From contig JAFZOW010000088.1 of assembly GCA_017552715.1 (NCBI GenBank), forward strand, positions 1-46,450: 46,450 nt of DNA, read 5' to 3'. The notes beneath the pieces were generated by a model. The model ran no database searches. It was given only the letters and a program-made list of their open reading frames with translations, and had not been told where the DNA came from. Below, piece after piece: positions 39,971-46,450 of this stretch. Numbering within the stretch: position 1 is the stretch's first letter; every line of letters begins with the position of its first letter. The position numbers and the translations under genes were made by a program. Source of the DNA: Lachnospiraceae bacterium (GTDB lineage: Bacteria > Bacillota > Clostridia > Lachnospirales > Lachnospiraceae).

Positions 39971-40905
39971 TCGATCCAGTGAAGGGGAGAGAACTCCCCG
40001 GAATAAGGCTGTATCGCTGCTTCCTCTTCAAAAAACGAAGCGGGGATATCGCTGCATGATGTGATATAGAGCATCTGACACGGATCGTAAAGACGCATAC
40101 GCTTTATCTCGGGATTGTTGCTGATGAGCTTTTTCCCGTAAGCTGCCGCCTCATGGTAGCGCAGGCTCACGCCGCCCTTCCCGTCAATGATATCCAGAAG
40201 CACCTTCGCCCCCGCGATGTCTTTTAAGATCTCTTCATATTCCCGGGGTTCATCGTAGCTTATCCCCGGCAGTCGCGGGCTGTCCCCCTGGGCATAGCAT
40301 ATCCCCATACGGACTTTTTTCCCAAGGCCCGTCACATGAAGGAAGATCTCCTCCAGCATCTTCCTGCGGCCCGTATCCGAGCCCCAGAAATATAGATCGC
40401 TCTCTTCCCCTTCTCCCTCCGCTTCCGCTTTGGAATAATAGCAGTCAAAGAATTCCCAGCCCATGCTTTCCGCATCGGGACGGGAGTAGCTGTATATACG
40501 GTCAAAGTCCACATGCTCTGTAAGCATCAGGGCTTCCGCGGAAAACCAGCTCACCGCCCTGTCGATGAAACAGAGCACCAGCTTTACACCATAGTCCTTC
40601 TTCCAGTGCTTCAGCTGGGAAGGTTCAAAAAAACGCAGGGAAAAATTATTAAAAAGGAGGCAAAGCCCGGTAGAAGCAGATGCCTCTTCCCGTACCATTG
40701 CCTCGAAAGCTTTATCCGACCATACAGAGCGGAACGGGGCAGGCCGTTTCCGGTTCAGCCCCCGTTTATGATGCAGTTTCCACAGCGCGGAGGAATGCCG
40801 GGGCAGGCCGGATACCATACGTACACGGCTGTCCCCCGCCAGATCGGCAAACATCCGGTCAAAGAGCGGATTTTCTTCCCCGGCGGTAAAGCAGATAAAA
40901 CGCAT
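39946..40905 (-). CDS. Uncharacterised protein, possibly glycosyltransferase-like
   Basis: The 319-residue cytosolic protein starts MRFICFTAG at 40905. That ATG overlaps the stop of the surface-protein gene by one base (TAATG), and GGAAGGA lies upstream. The C-terminal part (VSLRYHEAAAYGKKLISNNPEIKRMRLY) resembles the end of GT-B glycosyltransferases, where a Glu-rich helix precedes K-L-I-S/T-N. The middle has several Trp/Phe-rich strands. No sugar-nucleotide motif is certain. Coupling to a secreted, wall-anchored protein suggests glycosylation of that protein (inference). Its 3' end overlaps the convergent plus-strand gene. Confidence 0.65.
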   Translation of the reverse strand: MRFICFTAGEENPLFDRMFADLAGDSRVRMVSGLPRHSSALWKLHHKRGLNRKRPAPFRSVWSDKAFEAMVREEASASTGLCLLFNNFSLRFFEPSQLKHWKKDYGVKLVLCFIDRAVSWFSAEALMLTEHVDFDRIYSYSRPDAESMGWEFFDCYYSKAEAEGEGEESDLYFWGSDTGRRKMLEEIFLHVTGLGKKVRMGICYAQGDSPRLPGISYDEPREYEEILKDIAGAKVLLDIIDGKGGVSLRYHEAAAYGKKLISNNPEIKRMRLYDPCQMLYITSCSDIPASFFEEEAAIQPYSGEFSPLHWIDQLEKYFI

Positions 40906-43900
40906 TACTTCGTTTCGTCCTTCCGCTTCTTTTCCATCAGATTGATGCCCAGCAGTGCCAGCAGGCACATGGAGCCCACTGCTGCCAGGATACCGGCCGG
41001 ATTCTTCCGGTCGCCGGTCTTGGGCGAAGAATCCCTCTCTCCCCGGGTAGTGCCGCTTCCGCGGGTCACCACCGTAGGTGTACCGGAAGTCTTCCCGGTA
41101 GGTGTGACCGACACCTTCTTTGTAGGTGTGGGTGAACCCTTCTTTGTAGGGGTAGGCGTTACCTTTTTGGTAGGTGTGGGCGTAACCGTTGCCTTCTTTG
41201 TAGGCGTAGGCTTAACGGTAGGCGAAGGAGTAGGGGTAGGCGTTGCCGGGTAGGGATCGTCGATCATCACCACTGTGGCTCCGCGCACCTCGCCGCTGCT
41301 GGTCACCTTTCCGTCCGCATCCACGGTAAAATGCACGGGCCGGGAAAGCTTATAGCCCTCCGGCGCTTCAATCTCGGTAAGGGTATAGGAACCGGAAGGA
41401 ATGCCCGTGATCACCGTCAGGTTCCCCGAAACGGTGGTAAAGCGGATGGCACGGCGGCTCACATCCAGGTCCCTGGCCGGCTGTCCGCCCTGGGTCACCC
41501 TGACGCGGCTGTCACGCAGATCAAAATCGTCCGTATCCCGGGTAAATACCATTTTGGCACCGCCCAGAGATGCACCGTCCGCGGTCTCCACCACTTTGTT
41601 GACGCTCACATAAAAGCGCCCGTTGTTATAGACAAAGTTGTTGGTAAAGCTGTTCTTCCCGTCGGCAAAGCTGATCACGGGATCCGCTGCGTCAGCCACC
41701 GTCACGGTACCGTTGAGCTTGGCAGTATCCAGCGTGAGATGTCCGTCAGATTCCGTTTCAAGATCCGCTGCAGCACCTGTTTCCGAGACGGTGAAGGCGT
41801 AATCCCCGGCGGCAGCGGGAAGGGGGATGTCGGTAAAGCGGACAGTGCCTCCGGCCTCATTGACCGCCGTATACTTCTTCCCCCGGAAATCCAGGGTAAA
41901 GGAGAACTCGCCGCCCTTCAGGTCGCTGTCGGTCCAGTCGCCGCTCATATGCTTTTTGACTTCGATACCGAAGAACTTCTTATCCCCCGCATTCTGCAGA
42001 GTATTGGTAAAGACAGGTTTTGCCACATTGCTGCTGATGGAAGCCGTCAGCTTTCCGGTCCCCATGTCCTTAACGATCACGCTCAGCTCATACTTTTTCG
42101 TATCATAAGTGATGTCATCCCTATCCCCTGCTTTTTCCTCAAGGGTATAGCGGTATGTGCCTGCTTCGGTAAACTCCTGCTCAAAGCTGATCTTCGAGCC
42201 CACATTGGTTGCCGTATGAGTGGATACGGGATTTCCGCTCCCGTCCAGACGGGTAAGGATGAACTCGAAACGGCCGCTGCTCAGATCCCCGTTATACTGC
42301 TTTTCGGCTTCGATGGCTACCTTGACCGATTCGGGGCTGTAGCTGTTACGGAAGATCACTTCACCTCCGGTCACAACCGCACCGCTCTCCCTTTCGGTGA
42401 TCTTTACATCGGCAACGGGGTTCAGATCCACTCCGTTTTCCGCCAGCGTGGCCGTGATCACCACATCATATACTTTTGCATCGTATTCTATACCCGGCAG
42501 GCCGTCATTCACTTCGGCCATCTCGTAACGGTAGACACCTGCGGATTTTACCTTGATGGTGATCTTGGAAGAACCGCGTTCCGTAAACACCTTGTAGTCG
42601 GTAGTCCCCGGATTACCGTCGATGATACGGGTAAAGCGCACCTTAAAGCCCGCAGGGGACTTGGCGCTTCCGCTGGCTTTGTCCGTCAGCACCTTGGAAA
42701 TGACAAAGTTGGCACTGGCCACGGAATTACCGGAGGGCGTGGGGGTCGGTGTAGGAGTGGCAGGTTCCTCCTCCGTGGTAAGGTTGTAGAAAGCTCCCAG
42801 GTCAACGGTAGGTCCGCTTACGATGAAGGGATCCGTAACGGACTTATAGGGATTCGCATCCGTCGAACGCAGGAAATACTTATAGCTGACCTTGTAGTCC
42901 AGGCCGTCCACAGCTTCCACTACCTGCACATCAATGGCGAAATAGCCCGTGGAAAGCGCAGACGCCTTCTCGTTCTTTGTCTCACTCTCCCTGATCACAT
43001 AATGGAAGGTCTTGTTCTTATCCGTGGCCGCATTGTACTTAAGTACCGGGAAATCCACCATACCGGTGGCATAGTTCTTACACTTAACGGCTGTTTTCCC
43101 GGCAGTATTGTAGTCGGCATCCGTTGCATACCAGTCAAAGGTGAAATCTCCTTCCGCGGAAGGCACCCCGGAATCCTCGATCAGCTTATTGGCGGCATTG
43201 CGTGTGGTATAGCTTTCCGTAAAGGCCTTACGCAGGGAGAAGTTGATCTCGTCCACACCGTTGGTACGCACGTTCTCACTGGAACCCTGGTAGATATAGT
43301 GCCACTGGCACTTCAGTTCCACCTTGCCGCCGGCCACCAGCCAGCCGGAAGCGGAACCGGTCACGGTTACGGTATTCGCATAAGGGGCCAGGAAGGTACC
43401 CGAAGCGATGTTCAGTTCCACATTGCCCGCGGAGCGGATGTTCCAGATCAGCTTCTGGCAGATCTCGGCATCCACGGCAGTATTATTGGCTTCCCCGTTC
43501 ATCTGCCCGTTCACATCCGTATGGGACGTGACTTCGATCTTCTTTGTGGGATCCGCATCATCCACTGCCGTAACGCAGCACTTATCCACGTGGAATGCAG
43601 AGCCGTTGTTCGTTACACCGGCTTCCACATTAAAGACTATGATGGTGGAGGAATACTTGGTGATGCGCAGGTCTCCTGTTTTAGCGATGCACTTCGCCAG
43701 TTTATCATCCACATTGATGTAAACTACCTTGCCTTTGAACACATCTTTCTTCAGGTCCAGATAGCACTTGTCATCTTTCCACTTGCCGTCCGCGCCCTTT
43801 TCGACGTAATCATCATATTTAAGGGCATACTTCGCAGAATTCGCACCGGCGGCTTTCCCGGAGAATTCCACGGAACGCTCATCGGCATTTTCGATGATGC

Positions 43901-44768
43901 CGTCGATATTGTTGTCGATGGCACTCTTTGAACGCTGTGAGATCTCTACCGCAGGGATCCCCGCATTACGGTCACGGAAGAAAGCAGTCTGGAAAGAGAA
44001 GTTGCCGCATTCACCGGCTGCATCGATAAAGCTTCCGTCGCCCTTTTTGGTATAGGGACTCTGATAGCCCGCAGCCACTTCCGGCGTGGTCTCGATATTG
44101 AAGGTATCTACGGCGTGACTTTCACCTTCGTTATCGTAATGAGCGGGGCCGAAGGTGATCTTGTGGCTTCCGCTGCTTAAAGATCCGATGATGAACTGGG
44201 CCGTTCCGTTGATGAAGTCCACATCATTGTTCTCGCTGCCGTTATTGTATTCCTTTACGGCAAAGGTGGTCTCCATATGGCCGTGATTGTGCAGATAGGC
44301 CGCAGTGATACCGAAGTTCCTGGCACGTTTAAGCACGGTGGAATAGTTCACATTGCCGGCAGCATCCAGCTTTTCCGGTACGGCGGCATCCTGCGGATCG
44401 GGTGTGATATCATCGCTTCCCTCGATCCCGGGTTCTTCCATGTCTGCCTCTTTTTCCTCAGGAACAGCTTTGCCCGTGGGCGTTACGGTACTGCCGGAGG
44501 AAACTGTCTTTCCGGAAGGCGTGGCTGTTGCATTATCGCTTTCCGCCGCAACATTCCCGCTGCCGGAAGCGGTATTCCCACTCTCCGCAGCATTCTTACT
44601 TTCCGCGCCGTTGGCACTTTCCGCAACATTTGCACTCTGGGCCGCATTGCCGCTCACATCGGCTGCCTGTGTGCTCAGCGAATAAGCCGCACCTATATAG
44701 CTCAGCAGCATGATCAGCGTAAGTACTGCCGATATCCTGCCTGTATAGTTTCTGAAAAACTGTTTCAT
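40905..44768 (-). CDS. Sortase-anchored pilin/adhesin-like surface protein
   Basis: The 1287-residue protein has an N-terminal signal segment (ISAVLTLIMLLSYIGAAYSL) and a Ser/Asn/Ala-rich repeat stretch (SANVAESANGAES). A unique domain covers about 130-680. Several Spy0128/FctA-type pilin modules follow, ending in YRYEMAEVN, YRYTLEEKAG and YAFTVSETG. A SpaA-like prealbumin domain has YTLTEIEAPEGYKLSRPV. A Thr-Pro-rich wall spacer (TPTPTKK repeats) precedes the sorting signal SPKTGD at residue 1248, a hydrophobic segment and KKRK. SPKTG fits the (S/P)PxTG type known for Clostridioides difficile sortase. Isopeptide cross-links in the pilin modules are likely. No sortase gene is in the window. 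Confidence 0.85.
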   Translation of the reverse strand: MKQFFRNYTGRISAVLTLIMLLSYIGAAYSLSTQAADVSGNAAQSANVAESANGAESKNAAESGNTASGSGNVAAESDNATATPSGKTVSSGSTVTPTGKAVPEEKEADMEEPGIEGSDDITPDPQDAAVPEKLDAAGNVNYSTVLKRARNFGITAAYLHNHGHMETTFAVKEYNNGSENNDVDFINGTAQFIIGSLSSGSHKITFGPAHYDNEGESHAVDTFNIETTPEVAAGYQSPYTKKGDGSFIDAAGECGNFSFQTAFFRDRNAGIPAVEISQRSKSAIDNNIDGIIENADERSVEFSGKAAGANSAKYALKYDDYVEKGADGKWKDDKCYLDLKKDVFKGKVVYINVDDKLAKCIAKTGDLRITKYSSTIIVFNVEAGVTNNGSAFHVDKCCVTAVDDADPTKKIEVTSHTDVNGQMNGEANNTAVDAEICQKLIWNIRSAGNVELNIASGTFLAPYANTVTVTGSASGWLVAGGKVELKCQWHYIYQGSSENVRTNGVDEINFSLRKAFTESYTTRNAANKLIEDSGVPSAEGDFTFDWYATDADYNTAGKTAVKCKNYATGMVDFPVLKYNAATDKNKTFHYVIRESETKNEKASALSTGYFAIDVQVVEAVDGLDYKVSYKYFLRSTDANPYKSVTDPFIVSGPTVDLGAFYNLTTEEEPATPTPTPTPSGNSVASANFVISKVLTDKASGSAKSPAGFKVRFTRIIDGNPGTTDYKVFTERGSSKITIKVKSAGVYRYEMAEVNDGLPGIEYDAKVYDVVITATLAENGVDLNPVADVKITERESGAVVTGGEVIFRNSYSPESVKVAIEAEKQYNGDLSSGRFEFILTRLDGSGNPVSTHTATNVGSKISFEQEFTEAGTYRYTLEEKAGDRDDITYDTKKYELSVIVKDMGTGKLTASISSNVAKPVFTNTLQNAGDKKFFGIEVKKHMSGDWTDSDLKGGEFSFTLDFRGKKYTAVNEAGGTVRFTDIPLPAAAGDYAFTVSETGAAADLETESDGHLTLDTAKLNGTVTVADAADPVISFADGKNSFTNNFVYNNGRFYVSVNKVVETADGASLGGAKMVFTRDTDDFDLRDSRVRVTQGGQPARDLDVSRRAIRFTTVSGNLTVITGIPSGSYTLTEIEAPEGYKLSRPVHFTVDADGKVTSSGEVRGATVVMIDDPYPATPTPTPSPTVKPTPTKKATVTPTPTKKVTPTPTKKGSPTPTKKVSVTPTGKTSGTPTVVTRGSGTTRGERDSSPKTGDRKNPAGILAAVGSMCLLALLGINLMEKKRKDETK
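41086..41250 (-). repeat. Thr-Pro-Lys wall-spacer repeat
   Basis: Imperfect tandem units encode TPTPTKK, SPTPTKK and related short peptides in the wall-spanning spacer between the last SpaA-like domain and SPKTG. The units differ slightly, so the repeat is degenerate. Confidence 0.7.
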
Positions 44769-44829
44769 TTCTAGTTAGTATCCTTTCAGCATTCCTTTAT
44801 CAACGTGTAGAAATAGTATTGACAGGCTT

Positions 44830-46233
44830 TCAGGATTCCCTGCTCCTGCGGTTAAATTCGGGATGCGTTCTGTAAAACTCTCCTTTGTCCTTATACATCC
44901 GCTCATCCGCAAGATGCATCGCCGTACGTATATCCAGGCTCTCATCACCAAAGCAGGTGCCCAGGGCGACCCGGATATCCTTTGAGCCTTCGGAAGCCTT
45001 TTTCAGCTTATCCGCAAGCGCATTAAATTCCTCTTCGCTGCATCCCGTAACAAGGATCAGGAACTCGTCTCCGCCCACGCGGTAGATCTCCTGGTCGGCA
45101 AAGCACTCCTTAAGCAAATTGGCCGTTCCTTTCAGCAGCCTGTCACCGGCCGGATGACCATCCCTGTCATTCACGGTCTTCAAGCCGTTCAGATCCACAA
45201 AAATGACACCGTATTTCCCGCCCAGCTTTACTTCTCCCGTCACAATATCCGTAACACGGTTGTTCATGGCATTACGGTTCAAAAGACCGGTCAGAAGATC
45301 CGTATCACTCAGCAGCTTCATCTTTTTCAGCAGCTGCTGATTGGCGATCTCGGAGGCCAGAAGAAAGGCCGTGATCTCCAGGATCGACTTGATCCGCAGC
45401 GTATTATCACTGTTAAAATTGATGGCCCATACATAGCCTATGGTCCCGCCGTTGGCTTTCAGGGGATAGATCACCATGCTGTATGCATCTATCTTCTTCA
45501 GCGAATCGTACCAGACAGGATTTGATTCTTTTATAGTCTCCAGCTCGTTCTTATCATGTATGATATAGCAGTTACTCTTCTCGATGAGCTTATCCCAGCT
45601 TTCCACGATATGGAAGAAGGTCTCTTCCTGCAGGAACTTCAGGTCTTCGTCCGAGGTCTCTTCCACGGAGGCGTCCGCAGACAGAACGGAACACTGTTTT
45701 TCCTTGAAATCCGTAAGCAGGATGCAGCATCTTTCCGCCTCGCAGTTCAGGCGTATATCATGGAGGACCGAGTCCACTCCCTCGTTGAAATCGGCACTTT
45801 CACGCAGCTTCATGGTGATCTGGAGCACCTTCATGGCGATCTCGGGTTCCAGATCCGCAAGCTTTTCCGCTTCCGGCCCTGCTTTCATATCGTAGGAAAA
45901 GAGGTAATAGCCTTTATCCGCTTCTTCGGATTTAAGAGGCAGCATGTAAACTTCCATCCAGGCGTTGTATAAGCCCACATGGATATAGAAGTGGACCAGA
46001 CGGTTTTCCTTCACGCAGCGGTAGCTCATGTCCTCGTAATTGCGTGTGGGCGGAACATAACAGCTGTATGGCTTTCCCGGGACGAAGTCTTCGCGCTTTA
46101 CGTGCACGGACTCCAGATAGATATCGTTTGCCGCTTCCACACAGATCTCGCCGCAGGAGCCGTCCGGGTTCATCTGTACGGACAGAACACTTGCGATCTT
46201 ATTAAGGCCGTTAACTATCAGATCATAATCCAT
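44830..46233 (-). CDS. GAF-GGDEF diguanylate cyclase
   Basis: The 467-residue soluble protein has an N-terminal PAS-like sensory part (about 1-140) and a GAF-like domain (about 150-310; CCILLTDFKEKQCSVLS, AYSMVIYPLKANGGTIGYVW). A GGDEF domain follows (about 320-455) with intact GGDEF at 387-391 and DLLTGLLNRNAM at its start, so it should make c-di-GMP from two GTP. The RxxD inhibitory site that normally precedes GGDEF is absent (FADQEIYRVGGDEF). There are no membrane segments, so it senses a cytosolic signal. GGGAGAGG lies upstream of the ATG. Confidence 0.9.
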   Translation of the reverse strand: MDYDLIVNGLNKIASVLSVQMNPDGSCGEICVEAANDIYLESVHVKREDFVPGKPYSCYVPPTRNYEDMSYRCVKENRLVHFYIHVGLYNAWMEVYMLPLKSEEADKGYYLFSYDMKAGPEAEKLADLEPEIAMKVLQITMKLRESADFNEGVDSVLHDIRLNCEAERCCILLTDFKEKQCSVLSADASVEETSDEDLKFLQEETFFHIVESWDKLIEKSNCYIIHDKNELETIKESNPVWYDSLKKIDAYSMVIYPLKANGGTIGYVWAINFNSDNTLRIKSILEITAFLLASEIANQQLLKKMKLLSDTDLLTGLLNRNAMNNRVTDIVTGEVKLGGKYGVIFVDLNGLKTVNDRDGHPAGDRLLKGTANLLKECFADQEIYRVGGDEFLILVTGCSEEEFNALADKLKKASEGSKDIRVALGTCFGDESLDIRTAMHLADERMYKDKGEFYRTHPEFNRRSRES

Positions 46234-46266
46234 AGCTATACCTCTCCCATATTATCCTAAGTTATC

Positions 46267-46295
46267 ATTTTATCAGAATTCTCCGATATCTGCAA
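46267..46295 (-). promoter_or_regulatory. Promoter of the diguanylate cyclase gene
   Basis: On the minus strand TTGCAG (46295-46290) and TAAAAT (46272-46267) have a 17-base spacer. The start near 46260 gives a leader of about 27 bases that includes GGGAGAGG. Confidence 0.6.
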
Positions 46296-46319
46296 GAAAA
46301 AAACGCCCCCCGATGGCGT
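46296..46319 (-). terminator. Intrinsic terminator of a minus-strand gene beyond the window
   Basis: On the minus strand ACGCC-(7)-GGCGT is followed by seven T. It should end transcription of a gene lying upstream (to the right, past 46450). The stretch 46320-46450 has no gene that I can assign; three short reading frames end there (stops near 46371, 46414 and 46392), and none is convincing as the true 3' end of that gene. Confidence 0.6.
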
Positions 46320-46450
46320 AAAGGAATCGTCAGTTGACAGGAATGAGATTGATCCAAGGATAGATGATTCTAACCAGATTTGATTATTATCTTACATCCC
46401 GCCAACGCTTCCGTCAAATATTGTCGATCTGTTCCCGGATTGCCAGTATC

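Noticed and set aside
41086-41250. CRISPR-like array
   Set aside because: The repeat is a coding Thr-Pro-Lys spacer in frame with the surface protein, with no unique spacers.
46320-46450. 3' end of another minus-strand gene
   Set aside because: Three short frames remain open to the window edge and none has support strong enough to choose; only the terminator is reported.

Overview
The window looks like a chromosomal segment from a Firmicutes/Clostridia bacterium, most likely a Lachnospiraceae-type gut or rumen anaerobe. That is inferred from strong GGAGG ribosome binding sites, MecA and RecU orthologues, SPKTG-type wall anchoring, Big2/choline-binding-like surface proteins and a eukaryotic-type kinase beside zinc-ribbon membrane proteins. 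Almost every gene lies on the minus strand; only two (6217-6846 and 37610-39970) are on the plus strand. No rRNA, tRNA, CRISPR array or insertion sequence was recognised.

Layout. 1-1657: start of a lipoprotein gene, then mecA-rsmG (reading leftward), with mecA probably leaderless. 1696-5979: a giant secreted Big2 and choline-binding-like repeat protein. 6217-6846 and 6918-9803: two uncharacterised proteins converging on a bidirectional terminator. 9807-14064: GNAT, a beta-helix surface protein and a GtrII-like membrane protein. 14066-16732: a polar amino acid ABC transporter whose binding protein is circularly permuted. 16805-20020: carB. 20024-25090: a complete branched-chain amino acid ABC transporter (livF, G, M, H and binding protein), led by a promoter and an attenuator-like hairpin. 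25247-34664: an envelope-sensing cluster with a Ser/Thr kinase, three zinc-ribbon single-pass membrane proteins (one frameshifted), a TPR protein and a CAP/Big2 protein. 34695-37504: a SPL-like radical SAM protein, recU, a small unknown and an atypical response regulator. 37610-39970: a large protein with a cyclic-nucleotide-binding-like start. 39946-44768: an unknown protein and a sortase-anchored pilin-like surface protein. 44830-46233: a GAF-GGDEF diguanylate cyclase.

The most striking non-coding signal is a modular, strongly structured repeat inside the two transporter operons: copies at 15526-15756, 21519-21721 and 23716-23835, plus a minimal version at 16777-16813. Its stems are kept by compensatory base changes between copies, and the outermost arms are unrelated in sequence from copy to copy yet complementary within each copy. 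Two full copies sit exactly between a binding-protein gene and its permease gene, where processing or stabilising hairpins tune expression in other bacteria. Other signals are a recU start site (TTG) locked in a hairpin, a second 33-base dispersed repeat, a response regulator with Asn at the phosphoacceptor site read from an apparently leaderless promoter with its own palindrome, and the permuted binding protein.

Functionally the window joins amino acid and glutamine-type uptake, carbamoyl-phosphate synthesis, cell-envelope sensing and decoration, DNA repair and c-di-GMP signalling. All assignments come from reading the sequence alone.
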